Of a stretch of 64,000 nucleotides of DNA, positions 10,821 to 22,144 are shown in pieces. Location: contig OW203721.1 in NCBI GenBank assembly GCA_934045075.1, positions 2,838,497-2,902,496 on the forward strand, in the 5' to 3' direction. Under the pieces are notes generated by a model. That model worked only from the letters and a program-made list of their open reading frames with translations. It was not told the origin of the DNA and ran no database searches. Source of the stretch: Yponomeuta sedellus. Taxonomy: Eukaryota; Arthropoda; Insecta; Lepidoptera; Yponomeutidae. The translations under genes were made by a program, and so were the position numbers. The stretch's first letter is position 1, and every line of letters begins with the position of its first letter.

Positions 10821-11183
10821 CGTTATCAACCCTTGTATGTCCCCACTGCTGGGGCACGGGTCTCTTCCTGCATCGCAGGAAGGTTAGGCCATACTTTACC
10901 ACGGTGGACAAGTCCGGGTTGGTGGAGGATTGTAAGACAGCGGTGGGCCTTACTGTCAGAAGTTATCAGGCCGCCCGTAAGGCCTCTGAGATGGCTTAAC
11001 GACTGCCATTGCATGACAGCCGGCACCAACGGCTTAACGTGCCTTGCGAAGCACGGCAGCGCTGGGAAAAATGCCACTAGCGGTAGTCACGAGACGGTCG
11101 CCCATCCTGCACCTAACCGCGCCTGTTGTAGCTTAACTCGAGTGATTGATTCCAATCACTCGGTTCGCATAGGCTACGAGCGC
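10821..11183 (-). mobile_element. Full-length 5S rRNA-like SINE, reverse
   Basis: On the minus strand the head (about 11183-11085) contains GAGTTAAGCTACAACAGG, GCGCGGTTAGGTGCAGGATG and GGCGACC. These line up with the internal promoter region of insect 5S rRNA (TTAAGCA, GGGCGCGGTTAGTA, GATGGGGGACC). The body and the GGGTTGATAACG end follow. The target duplication is TATTTTTATT (10811-10820 and 11184-11193). Confidence 0.75.
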
Positions 11184-11367
11184 TATTTTTATTATAAGGG
11201 GTTTATTTTATTGCACTGTAACATTTTCTTTACAGTTCGGAGTTGCGTTATTTATGTCAGAGTGACAATTTTAGAGTTATATTTCATATTTTAAAGAGTT
11301 TTTAATTTTTTAGAGCTAAAACCATGGTAAAAGATTTTAGGCCTTACCTCTTTGGAGTCTAGGGATT

Positions 11368-11401
11368 ATATGGTGTAAAATTAATTAATTTTACACCATA
11401 T
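11368..11401. repeat. Perfect 34-bp palindrome
   Basis: ATATGGTGTAAAATTAA is followed directly by its reverse complement, without a loop. It ends one base before the TAA target site of the MITE at 11405-11580. Confidence 0.9.
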
Positions 11402-11404
11402 TAA

Positions 11405-11580
11405 GGGCTGATTTTTCAACTTTCGGAGAAAAGCTTATTCGTCGAATATTATATTAAACAACCAATTCAAAAATGTGTTCTAATTGCCTTTCTTTTGTTG
11501 TTTCACGGTGAAATTTTTATATTATTGTGTAATACTTTATTAGACGGATAAGTTTTATCCGAGGATTGAAAAATCAGCCC
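11405..11580. mobile_element. 176-bp MITE, TAA target duplication
   Basis: Terminal inverted repeats are GGGCTGATTTTTCAA and TTGAAAAATCAGCCC. TAA flanks both sides (11402-11404 and 11581-11583). No coding capacity. Confidence 0.8.
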
Positions 11581-11766
11581 TAAGACATGTAATATTTTTT
11601 CATGACTCGTGATGCTCATACATAGCGACAAGACCCGTCTAATATGTAAGTAAGACAAATGATTTCAATGAACAATAAAAAAATACCATGAGCATATTCT
11701 CGTTAGCCACATACTATGTGCAACTAAATTACTTGGTTTACCGGTATAAATATATAAATTTTGCTT

Positions 11767-11968
11767 TGTGATCGCGCTTTCACGGCCCCGGCACTTGGTG
11801 GTGTGGACAGACCTTTAGTTGCGTCGTTTGAATGTGAAGCTGTGAATCTGACACTGTGCTAGAGTCCCGTACTTACTTCTCGGATTATTTGAAATAGATA
11901 TAGTGATGCGCTTTCACAGCCCCGGCACTTTGTGATGTGGACAGACCTTTACTTGCGTCGACATTTGC
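11767..11968 (+). repeat. Direct repeat, about 65 bp x 2
   Basis: GCGCTTTCACGGCCCCGGCA with GTGTGGACAGACCTTTAGTT (11773-11823) returns as GCGCTTTCACAGCCCCGGCA with GTGGACAGACCTTTACTTGC (about 11908-11955). Its origin is unknown. Confidence 0.7.
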
Positions 11969-12174
11969 TTTTAAAGAAGCCAACGCGAGACCCGTGTAGT
12001 GAACGTGAAGAATTTCCAATATCACAATCCCCCGCAGAGAATATGATCGCATTTCTCCTGAGGAACACGCTGCACTTCCCCAGTGGCTTTGTCCAACAAT
12101 ACACCGTCAATAAAGTGTTTCACAAGTCGAGGCAGCAATTGTAAGACCCTATTAGCTCTTAATAGATATGTACC

Positions 12175-12446
12175 TATGTATGTTGCTGTGTGGTGTCGGC
12201 CTAGAGAATAGCAACAACCCAAATTCTTCCCGCGAGTGTCGTAAGAGGCGACTAAGGGACACAAACCGGGGGGTGAACAGCCGTGCCCACTGCAGTACAA
12301 TTCCACCAAACTGCGATCCCAACCCGAATGCCCAGCGTGGGGATTATGGGCATTACCCCCCAATGATGGCACGACCTTGCGCTATAGCGCTTATTAGGGG
12401 AGGGCTATGTCCAGCAGTAGACTAATATAGCCTGAGAAGAAGAAGA
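12175..12446 (+). mobile_element. SINE with LINE-shared tail, intact ends
   Basis: The element reads from TGTGTGGTGTCGGCCTAGAG through TTCTTCCCGCGAGTGTCGTA and GGGGAGGGCTATGTCCAGCA to a (GAA)n tail. The target duplication is AGATATGTACC (12164-12174 and 12447-12457). The 3' end is the same as that of the LINE fragments at 6379-6530 and 57628-57970. I see no clear tRNA or 5S head. Confidence 0.8.
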
Positions 12447-12867
12447 AGATATGTACCAAACACAGACAGACAACGGCAGATCGGCCTTACGTGCATACAT
12501 AAACTCACGCCTCACGCCATATGGGAGGGTTAGGCTTAACCCAGGCTTTGCCACTTGCCACCCAAGCCTTAGGCTTCAGGCAACCAAGAGAGTAGCGTAT
12601 AGGAAGTTTTAAATACCTTTTAGTGTTTCTGAACTAAAACTTTCGAAAGCACTACACATTTGAAAGCGGATTAATTCATTCAGCAAACAGAATTTACATT
12701 CTCTCTGCCGAATGTCAATGTTACGTTGAAAAAAATATGTAAATGCTTCGGAGGCGATTCGCCTTAACCGAATAGGCACGGTAAGTAGATAGTTTAATGA
12801 GGTTATCATCGTTGCCTACTAAGCTATAGTATCTAGAGATAAAAATGACAGATTCCGATCTATCGTG

Positions 12868-13590
12868 CTTTTTAGGGTTCTGTACATCAACAGGAAAGAC
12901 GGAACCCAAGATCACTTTGGTGTCTGTACGACCGTTCGTCCGTTCCTCAGTCCGTTAAGACCCTTTATTTCGGTAACGCTTGGAGGTATCGAGTTTAAAT
13001 TTAACCCTTATATCATATGTCTACGGTCGCTTTGCCCCCTAAGCCCTGGCGTCCTAGAAATAGAACATCACGAATAACTGTCTTAATTCACACCCACTGA
13101 TTTATAGTAGGAATTCCGGAAAGCTTACTGTTCCAGGTCCAATATTTTCCTCATCAGTTTTTGGACAACAAGAAGAAAAAGTTCTTCAAAATCTACGTAG
13201 TTTTAGAAGACTTGAAGTAACTGTTACCTCCAGGGCTTAGAAGGTTAAGTTAAGCTGTGAAAAATCAATCTTCTACTCGTTGATAATGCAAATGCAGTTA
13301 CCGCCGTTTATGCCGCAAAAAAAGTATATTTCGACACTTAGGGAAATCAAAATTCTCTTTACTTCCCGATGAAACAGAAAAATTAATTTGTGCTACAAAT
13401 ACAGAAACAATCTGAAAACTTTGCATTTGTAATTAAATCATAAAAAAATATTCTTTGCAGTTTGGGAGAAGCTCGAAAAAAACTGCGGGACTCAATTATA
13501 TTTATAACATGTAAGTACCTACCTACGAATTTCGGAAAGAGGGAACCCTCGGTGCGCGAATTCGACTCGCACTTGGCCGGTTTTTTTATT
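12868..13590 (+). repeat. Interspersed element with AGGGTTC / GGCCGGTTTT ends
   Basis: It starts near TTTAGGGTTCTGTACATCA, has GACGGAACCCAAGATCACTT and CGTTCGTCCGTTCC, and ends at GGAACCCTCGGTGCGCGAA, CTCGCACTTGGCCGG and poly-T. A reverse copy of both ends frames 35230-35755. The class of this common lepidopteran element was not decided. Confidence 0.5.
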
Positions 13591-13959
13591 ATTGTTCTTG
13601 TAAATTTCACAAGAACTTGTATCGCTAATCGTTCCGTACTGTCGCTATGAAAAGCACTTCGAAATTCAGAGATACATGTCTCATATTTCACTGCCCCGAG
13701 CTTTGTACTCTCATGAGGTTTTTACGAAACCGAGGAAACGAGTTCCTCGGTGTCAAACAACCATATCGCTTCGAAACTTTTTAAGAGTGAGTTTTGCAAA
13801 AGACTTTCAGATGAAAATACAATATTTTGGTATCGCCGCGCTGAGAACTGTTCAAATCTCTCCCATCATGGCATTTATTTTAATAATACAGTTCAACATC
13901 TGAGTTGGTGGATCTAATGCCGTACCATTAAATCACTCATGATGATGATAATACCAATC

Positions 13960-14545
13960 AACCACCAACCCGGACTTGGCCCCCGTGGTGCAGTATAGCC
14001 TAGCCTTCCTGCGATGCAGGAAGAGGCCCGTGCCCCAGCAGTGGGGACAAACGAGGGTTGATATCTTGTACTTTACACAAGATCTTGTACTTTAGCGTGT
14101 ACTTTACACATTTTTTGAACCGCGTTTTAGGCTTTAAATATAAGCTTAATAAGTATCGCATTCCATTTTTATCGCATTTTCCGAGCGCTTCCGTGCTTCG
14201 CAAGGCACGTTAAGCCGTTGGTGCCGGCTGTCATATAATGGCAGTCGTTAAGCCATGTCAGAGGCCCTATGGGCGGCTTGATAACTTCTGACAGTAAGGC
14301 CCGCCACTGTCTTACAATCCTCCACCAACCCGGAGTTGGCCCCCGTGGTGCAGTATGGCCTAACCATCCTGCGATGTAGGAGGAGACCCGTGCCCCAGCA
14401 GTGGGGGCATACAAGGGTTGATAACGAAGTATCGCATAATTGAGTTATGAAGCATAATTGACTTCCATTGTGGAGTACGGCCTAACCTTCCTGCGATGAA
14501 GGAGACCTGTTCCCCAACAGTGAAGACACAAGGCTTGATATAGAG
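13960..14545 (+). mobile_element. Three 5S-like SINE family copies in a row
   Basis: Partial copies lie at 13960-14065 (ACCAACCCGGACTTGGCCCC to GGGTTGATATC) and 14470-14540 (a short 3' end). A longer body copy lies at 14176-14425. All are in the same orientation. They lack the 5S-like head. Confidence 0.7.
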
Positions 14546-14814
14546 TTTTGAAGTTATTTAAACTGCAATTTCAGCAGTCCTCTGAATACTATCGTCTCAG
14601 TTACTTTCTACAAAGTAATCTAGGAACCCGGCTACCCGAGCGGAAGAGACAAACCACATTTGTAGCGTACAACATTGAGTCTACAGTAGCGAACGCTCGT
14701 GTATTGGACTTAAAGTATCATAAAATCAGCTATCGCTGCACTACAATTGAACATATTTTCTTGTTTGCAAGCTTGTAATGGTACACTGATACCTTAGGGG
14801 TGAAAGTATCTTAT

Positions 14815-14985
14815 TAGTCTCGAGACTTAGGGGTTTAGCGTCCGGGCGTCGCGATGGCGCCAATAGTCCGTGGGACTAAACGAGTCTTTAACCCGAGGTG
14901 AGCTGAAGATCGGGGTCAGTGACGTGCCTTGAGAGACGCCTATGTCCAGACTGACTCCGGCAGATTATGATGATGATGATGATGA
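14815..14985 (+). repeat. LINE 3' end with (GAT)n tail
   Basis: GGTGAGCTGAAGATCGGGGT, GAGACGCCTATGTCCAGACT and a run of GAT triplets have the look of a non-LTR 3' end next to its coding tail. Confidence 0.4.
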
Positions 14986-14999
14986 ATCTGAGGTGAACA

Positions 15000-16270
15000 C
15001 TGTTTTTCATTACGATAGTATAGAAAGTATAAACAACATTCTACAGCTCGAAAAACCAAATGAAGCAGACTTAATAGAAAATTTTATGAAAAAATGAGGG
15101 CTTTTTTTGTCTGTGGCCGGCCAGCTATTCAGTGCAAAAAATGCTTAGAATGTTCCCCAAATTGGTGTATTTTTATTTAAAAGAGACGCTTAAAAGTATA
15201 ATGTAATGGTTTGGGGTCATTAAAAAAAATCTTTATTATGTAAACTTTAAACTTTATGTTTAATTGAATTGTATTGAGAGTGGAATGGAGTTGTTCTATA
15301 GAAAGTCGGAACATGGTTCAATAGACGAACTGCGAAAATAAAACTAGGTTTGTTTTTATAACTTTACAGCTGTCCTTTGACAACGATTAGTGAAACGACG
15401 ACGGTAATAACCATCAATCCGCTCCTCAGTAACTTCAGACCTAATTTCCGAGTATGAGTAATGAAAAATTTACTTTGAATGGCTTAGCAACCATCTAGAT
15501 AGATAGATTATTCAATTTTGACTGAAAATTCAAGTCCACGTATTTTGTCTGTACTTTGAATTGAGGCTGGATTTGACCATTTCTGAGAGGCACAAAGGAG
15601 ACGGGCATTTCTGGGCCTGATTGTAAATAGTTGAGATATGGTTTAAAAATAGCGTTATATTTTTCTATTTTAAAATATAAAAAATGAGCTCAATTCACAA
15701 TCTGGAAGATAAGAAATCTTAAAAATAAGTTTATGTTCCTAATAAAATAGGATATCGATTACTTTAATCGATTAGTGTGAATGAATTAAATAAAAACACT
15801 TACACCAGATGATTTATTTAATCAAAGTAAATAAATCTATTATAATTTACATAATGCCAACAGTTTAAAAAAATCAAACTACTTATTAACTTGATGAAAA
15901 TAAATCTTTAAATTGATTCTCGTTTACAGATCGATTTATAACGCGTGTTTGTCAACTGTATTTTTAATCTGTGTCTGTGCTAACCATTGACAGGCGTGAC
16001 AGCTTCCTGACAGTTGCCATGTTACCAAAAATTAATTTTAATGCGTTATATGAGTGTGTTTTCCTGTTGTTTTTGATACTATAATTCTCCGACCAGTGCT
16101 TTCTTTCTACGGACTTCTCATCTTGCTTAACTTGTACGACCCTTGCTATCATAACGGACACGGAAAAGTTTAGTATAATTTATTGTCAACTTGTTGCATA
16201 ATCTCACTTTTAATAAATCTCTTAACTCTGCTCTCAGATTGCCAAATTCCGCAGAATTTTCAGAGATGGT
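15000..16270. other. No recognisable gene
   Basis: AT-rich sequence with several (AAT)- and (GATA)-like runs. I see no coding exon or repeat that I can name. Confidence 0.45.
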
Positions 16271-16284
16271 TTGATAATATATAA

Positions 16285-16560
16285 GTTCTAAATTGACATC
16301 ACTTTCCTCTTTTTACACCTAGGCCCAAGAATGTATGAAAGCGTATCTGTCTCCTTTACCCTATATTAAGACCCAAGACCAGGGCATTAGGAAGGGGCAA
16401 GATAGAAAGTAATCGAAACCGGTGTGCATGCATGCAACGACTAATGAACGTTGATGAAGCGAAGGTGATCTGTCAGGATCGTGGCAAGTGGCAGTCGCTG
16501 GTCTCTACCTACCTACGCCTCTGGGATACAGGCGTGAGGTTATGGTGTGTTATGTGACAT
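16285..16560. repeat. Dispersed repeat (CAGGCGTGAGGTTATG family)
   Basis: The words GTGCATGCATGCAACGACTA, AACGTTGATGAAGCGAAGGT, GATCTGTCAGGATCGTGGCA and ACAGGCGTGAGGTTATG recur at 26755-27030 and 36830-36975. They recur reversed at 52550-52745 and 58360-58600. Confidence 0.65.
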
Positions 16561-16689
16561 ACTTTTTTCTTTAAGGAAAATTGGAAAGCTATTTTAAAAA
16601 ATTATCGAAATTATCGAGTTTCAAAAACTTATAAGATTTTTATAAGCTAATCCTAGAGCATTTCTTCCAGTGCAGTTTTGTGAGGGGTT

Positions 16690-16790
16690 CGATATCAACC
16701 CTTGTATGTCCCCACTCCTGAGGCACGGGTATCTTCCTGCATCGCAGGAAGGTTAGGCCTTACTCCACCACTGGGGCCAAGTCCGGGGTA
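16690..16790 (-). mobile_element. 5S-like SINE family, 3' fragment
   Basis: GATATCAACCCTTGTATGTC starts the reverse 3' end. The body stops at GGGGCCAAGTCCGGGG. Confidence 0.7.
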
Positions 16791-17290
16791 TCCTTATACA
16801 TATAAATATTACAAATAACACAGAGCCAGATAAGTCACAATAAAAACTAAATAACAAATTATGAGTGTTTAAGACTGCTTGGATTAATATTATAATGTGT
16901 ATATTTTTCGTTTTATTTACTTTTCTTCCTCATGTCACTCATTAAGTAATATTCTTGCCGTCACCATCTCATTGCCCATTTGTTCTTACATTTTCCTATT
17001 ACACTTCGTTTTACCCGTTTTCCGTTAGTTTTCTTGTTTACACAATCCATTCCGTAACAATACACCTATGCATCACAAATTACCTAAAGTCAAAAACTAC
17101 TTGCGGTTAGTGTTGTCGTACTGAGATACTGTGTCTATATATAGGACTTGTGAGTCCGTCATAAACGGCTTTCAGGATTGCATTCTTGGTCTCAAATAGC
17201 CTAGACCAGAAAGATAAGGAAGTTATTCTATTCATCTATACACGTTTTTCATACGATGAACGCAGAGTTTACTTGTTACTCTGAGGGTTC

Positions 17291-17500
17291 TCGATATCAA
17301 CCTCTGTGTGTCCCCACTGCTGGGGCACGGGTCTCTTCCTGCATGGCGGGAAGGTTAGGCCATACTCCATCACGGGGGCCCGAGTCCGCGTTGGTGGAGG
17401 ATTGTAAGACAGTGGCGGCCCTTACTGACAGAAGTTATCAAGCCGCCTATAAGGCCTTACACGACTTACCGACTGCCAATCTGCGGCTTAATACTTTGCA
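17291..17500 (-). mobile_element. 5S-like SINE family, 5'-truncated copy
   Basis: The reverse copy runs from GATATCAACCTCTGTGTGTC to GACTTACCGACTGCCAATCT. A 98-codon frame read through it is a by-product of the SINE. Confidence 0.7.
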
Positions 17501-17894
17501 ATGTACATCGAATTGTCTATGGAATATGGAATATGCCCCAGAAGTGGTATAGAAATCTGAATTGAAGGTTTAGTGATTGTTTAGTTACATGTTGTAAAAC
17601 TGATAGTGCGGCGTTATGTATACACTTTTTTAATAATAATACGCATTGGTTTCTCGTTAAATAATCAGTTAATATGATCTCATAAAATAAATGTTGTTTC
17701 TTCTTTAATTACTATAGTATTTATCTTATCTTTATCTCTGATAAAAACAAACTTACTGAAAATTATTGTAAGAGCGCTGTTTCTCTGTATGGTCGATTGT
17801 GATATCAAAACATGGCTTATATCAAAGGCTTTTGAGAGTCCGCTGGACAGCAAAGAGAACGAACGAGTCTGTTCTTTTAGAACTCTCCATCATA

Positions 17895-18125
17895 AACGCC
17901 TATCTACATTTTGCCCAGTAAAGGCTTCTTTGGACACATCGTGCGTTCCCCTAGCCATATTTTAGAGAGGCCCATGATCACCGGGCAGGTGGATAGCAAA
18001 CGCGCCAGAGGAAAAGATGGTCGGACGTTATAAAAGCGTCAGCTGGTGGCGTATGTTAGGGGGTCCACCCATGATCCAGCGTCGCTCATGGGTCGCTGAT
18101 CCACCCAGCGACCCATGATCGCGAG
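17895..18125 (+). pseudogene. LINE ORF2 C-terminal remnant
   Basis: After TTTTGCCCAGTAAAGGCTTC the frame gives FFGHIVRSPSHILERPM, ITGQVDSKRARGKDGR and then a stop. The pattern F-GH-x-R, G-x-V-(D/E)-G-KR-x-RG-R is known from the C-terminal part of non-LTR ORF2 proteins. The fragment is short and broken. Confidence 0.6.
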
Positions 18126-18299
18126 CGTCATTCAAGAGGGAAAGACGAAGAAGCAGAAGAAATATCAAAACAATGAAAAATGTATACTCACTCTTCTCAT
18201 CCTCGGAATCCTCCGATAGGTCTGAAGACTTGTCCTCAATTTTCTGAAAAGGAAATTACATTGAATAAGTGAGTAGGTACGTTGGGTTAGGAGTAGCAT

Positions 18300-18465
18300 C
18301 ATTGGCGTTTGTATCTCAGTGGGTAGAACATTGAACTCTGAAGTGAGAGACCCAGGTTCAATACCCAGTGTGGGTATGTACGTACCTATGACTTTGTTTT
18401 CAAAGTTATGTACATTTGCGAATTTTTTGGAGCAATACCACACGCTAACGCTGAAGGGAATAGCA
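18300..18465 (+). mobile_element. tRNA-derived SINE
   Basis: Box A-like TATCTCAGTGGGTAGAACA and box B-like CAGGTTCAATACCC are followed by ACTTTGTTTTCAAAGTTATG, ACATTTGCGAATTTTTTGG and CAATACCACACGCTAACGC. It is the same family as 1762-1937. Confidence 0.75.
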
Positions 18466-19230
18466 ACAAGATCTGACGGCAGATAAGAGAAGAAATAAGT
18501 CTCCGTAGTCCTATTATTGTGCCGTTATTATGTTTTTAGTACCTATTATGCCGTTAAATAAATTATTTCTCTCTCTCTCTATTAGGTAGCACAGAAATTC
18601 TTAGAATCTTAGTTATGAGCAAAAATGCTCAGTTTACTGCTGTGAAATATACATTTTTAGAGTCCCATAGCTTTCTGTTGCATCGATATAATATAAAATC
18701 TAGATAAATGCTCCCAATCTCAAAGAAACAAATATATGAGCAATTTTCTATTTATGGTGGTTATGAAATCGACTTGCACAAGGCTAGATTTCAAGATATA
18801 CTTTTTACAATTAGGATTTGCTCGGATACTATTGACAGGACGACATTAATGATGATTGTGGATTGTCCGTTTCAAGATTGGATTTATTGAATTTAGTTCC
18901 TTTAGTCTGTTGTTGCCAGCAATTTTTTCTATTATTGTGGTTTCTTATAACTTCAATTTGTACATAAAAATTTATGTAGTAAAAATTATTTATATGTTAA
19001 TCTTGTGCGTGGATGCTTTAACTTTTTGTTATTCTATGCTTCCAAAATCTCTATTTTTGTAGTAACCATCCTGTGAACCAGTCTCAAGGCTCATAGATAG
19101 ATTATTTATTTGTAACGTTTATTTAGAAATCATTTAGTGGGTGACAGTTTGGAGACCACTGGCCAACAATGTACACTGTACGTAACGGACAGATATTTCA
19201 TGCTTCATGTCACTCCGGATTATTTGTTAG

Positions 19231-19415
19231 CTGATCATCATCGTCCCTAGATGATCATCATCGTCCCTAGATGATCATCATCGTCCCTAGATGATCATCA
19301 TCGTCCCTAGATGATCATCATCGTCCCTAGATGATCATCATCGTCCCTAGATGATCATCATCGTCCCTAGATGATCATCATCGTCCCTAGATGATCATCA
19401 TCGTCCCTAGATGAT
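19231..19415. repeat. 20-bp minisatellite, nine units
   Basis: The unit TGATCATCATCGTCCCTAGA repeats nine times without visible differences. The first unit starts CTGATC in place of ATGATC. There are no spacers. Confidence 0.95.
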
Positions 19416-19419
19416 AGAA

Positions 19420-20990
19420 GGAGGAAAACATAGCGAGCCGAAAAGGTTTTACAACTGAAAGGAATTTAGTGGGTTTAACAAAGTGTGTTTAGGTAAGTAC
19501 TGATTGTGTTGAGTGGAAATGTTTTTACACTGCTGTATGTAAAATTTTATTTCGCCAATGACATACTTAGCAACTGCTGAAATATTAGATATAACTAGAT
19601 ACCTAGATAGAAATACTTTTATAAATAAATAATAATAATAATAAATAAGATAAATAAATACCTTTGATTTGAATCTACAGCCTATAGATGCATTGGCCCA
19701 CCATTGCTGGTAATGATAATGATATCATGTCACATTACAGTAACATGAGTACCTACTCAATTATTTTAGAGAGATAATCATGTAGTAAGTAATAACCAAA
19801 TTTTTTGTAGCATTTCATACACTAAACTTAGCAGAGTAAAGATTTAATGGACAATTCGCAGTACAGGCGGTGGTTTCCAGCATTCAGCACATTAAAAGTG
19901 TTTCGAAGTCAGTAAACAACGCTCTCGCAATCTCGCGGAGAAAGTTTGTTTATCAGTGATACAGGTTGTTTTACGGGCTCACGGCGCTAAAATGAAACAA
20001 GGCCTAGTGTTTACTTATGATAATGGTAGTGGCCGTGCCGCGTGCGTAAACTCACCATGGTCTCTTGGTCGCCGAGCTCACGATAATAAGACTCGCTACT
20101 ACCGCGTCTGCTTCCAATACACATCGCGCGCCGCACCAGTCCCGACAGCATAGAACAGAACCCACATTGTTGCATAGTTACTCCGCTACAATACCACCAG
20201 CTAGTCCCACTGTATACTCAGAAGCCGTCGAGACCGCCACACGATCCTGGCTCATTCACCCTAAAGTTGTATGAGCCGATAAATCGCCGCAACTCTTCAC
20301 ATCGTGTGTAAACTATCACTAATGATGCACCACAAAGTGGTGGAGTAATGTTTCAAAGCATTCCATGTCCAAGTTCAGTTCAAGAATGTAAAATTTGCGT
20401 AGTTGTTTCACTCAAAACACGACGAATCAGTATCAAAGAACCTCGCGAACTACTCTGAGTAGCGGACCGCGCGTTCCGAACTACAGCGAACGTCCGTCGA
20501 GCCTCGAACTACTTCAAGTGGCGGCAGCACAGCGGCGGATCTTGATCACAGACAATGGGGGAGATATCTGGATCTCAGCTGAACCAAACCAAGAGCTGAA
20601 TCGCTGAAGCACTGATTTCATGGAGAAACTGTTGTCTCTGGTTTCGGGTTGGATCACTTGAGACGAAATCTGTTTACTCTGTGCAGTTACGTTCTAGGGT
20701 TATTAGACTTTTCTGCTACTCCACAATAGATGGCGCTGTAACTTAGTTTCTTAGTGTTAACGTCAGGTGGCGGTGGCGCAAAGAAAACTGTTTTGTGTAG
20801 TAATGAAGGAGAGTCTTTAATTCTCCTTGGTAGTATAACAGAAAAAACGAAAAAATAAACCATAATAACAATGGGGAGAAAAACTGCTTTTTTATCCCGG
20901 CAGAGGGCGAATGATCGACTAGGCCTAAATAAACTGTCAAAGCTGTCAAACGCCATACATTTTTTTTGTTTACTTATTTGTTTTCTTGTA
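19420..20990. other. No recognised gene; GC-richer block 19850-20690
   Basis: The part 19850-20690 is less AT-rich than its surroundings. It holds several short open frames on the plus strand, none with a motif I know. It could be a retroelement leader or an untranslated exon; nothing proves either. Confidence 0.35.
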
Positions 20991-21000
20991 TAGTTAACAA

Positions 21001-21130
21001 AATGACGAACTGTGCTGCACTTGGTTGTAAGATAAAGGGATTCATATGTTTTCCAAGGATTCTAAAAGAAGAAAGTTGTGGGGAAAGGCCATGAGAAGAA
21101 AAAAATTGGAAAGCCTCTCAAAACAGCTTT
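21001..21130 (+). pseudogene. THAP-type zinc finger fragment, frameshifted
   Basis: From ATG at 21002 the frame reads MTNCAALGCK. After a one-base shift near 21056 it continues as PKDSKRRKLWGKAMRR and a degraded lysine-rich part. C-x4-C, then F-P, then a W in a basic helix, is the start of a THAP domain, a DNA-binding zinc finger found in P-element-like transposases and host proteins. The second half with the C-x2-H pair is not visible. It is a remnant or a broken first exon. Confidence 0.45.
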
Positions 21131-21400
21131 TTTACCAACAATAGAAGCTTTCCGTTTTCTTAACTCTGCCCTTAGCTGCGGCACGGTCATCATGGAGTAT
21201 ATTTTGTTAGTAAATATTAAGAAAGAAAACTCAACATGGCGGCGTATTGGGCCTACTCGCCGGTGGCGACATCTGGAATCAGCTTTGCGTTTTCCTCTCC
21301 ATTTTTTCGGATTTTTACAGCCCTGAAAGATGCGAAATAAGTATCAGGTAACTCGAATAATAGGTTCCTATAAAATTTCATTTTTTCTTAAAGTTTTTAG

Positions 21401-21838
21401 TTGACCAAAATAAACCCAGATGCCCTTCGGATTGCTTATCATGGAATGGTTGCCTCAATATTAAGATACGGTATAATCTTTTGGGGCAACTCGACGGACA
21501 GAGACTCTGCCTTTAAGGTTCAAAAAAGGTGCGTAAGAGCTATGTTTGGTCTGAAAATAACAGACAGCTGCAAACCGTATTTTGAAAAATTTAAAATTCT
21601 TACATTGCCCTGTCTCTACATTTACGAAGTGGCTGTCTTTGTCAAAACGAACCCTAATCTTTTCCCTCCACTCTCAGTCGTCAGCATTCGCACACAGCGA
21701 GATAAAAGTAGAGTTTGTGTGAAAAAAGCAAATACTGCGCTGTTACAGAAAAGCATATTTTGTATGGGTCCTGTAGTTTATAATAGAATACCGAAGGAAT
21801 TGCGAGAATTAAGTACAAATAATTTTAAAACCAAATAA
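21401..21838 (+). pseudogene. Non-LTR retrotransposon ORF2, C-terminal end
   Basis: This 145-codon open frame starts at a TTG, so the 5' end is simply truncated. The peptide has YHGMVASILRYGIIFWGNS, FKVQKRCVRAMFG and CLYIYEVAVF. From family knowledge this is the region downstream of the reverse transcriptase domain in jockey/CR1-like LINEs. The AT-rich 3' sequence that follows (21839-22132) continues after the array at 23801. The fold-back array has therefore inserted in or next to this LINE's 3' end. Confidence 0.65.
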
Positions 21839-22144
21839 AAGTGTCTATTAGAACAAAAAGTTTATTATAATATAACAGAATTCTTGACAGATGATAATTT
21901 CAGCTAAGACATTGACTGACATTCTAATATAATTTGTATTTTAAATTGACATTTATTCTGGTTCTGTTTACACAATTTGACATGTAACAAAAATTTAACT
22001 TATTCATTCATTTTTATTTTTTTTTTATTATTTTCATTTTAATATATCATTAACTCTATTTCAAATTGACATTATAATTTATTACTCTGAAAAATTTTAA
22101 TTTGAATTTGTTGACATTTTTATATTATTGTTTCTAATGGTGGT

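Noticed and set aside
10833..11294. 153-codon plus-strand frame
   Set aside because: It reads the antisense of the 5S-like SINE.
12022..12372. 116-codon minus-strand frame
   Set aside because: Nearly all of it is antisense to the SINE at 12175-12446.
19231..19415. CRISPR array
   Set aside because: The units are contiguous with no spacers, and the DNA is animal.
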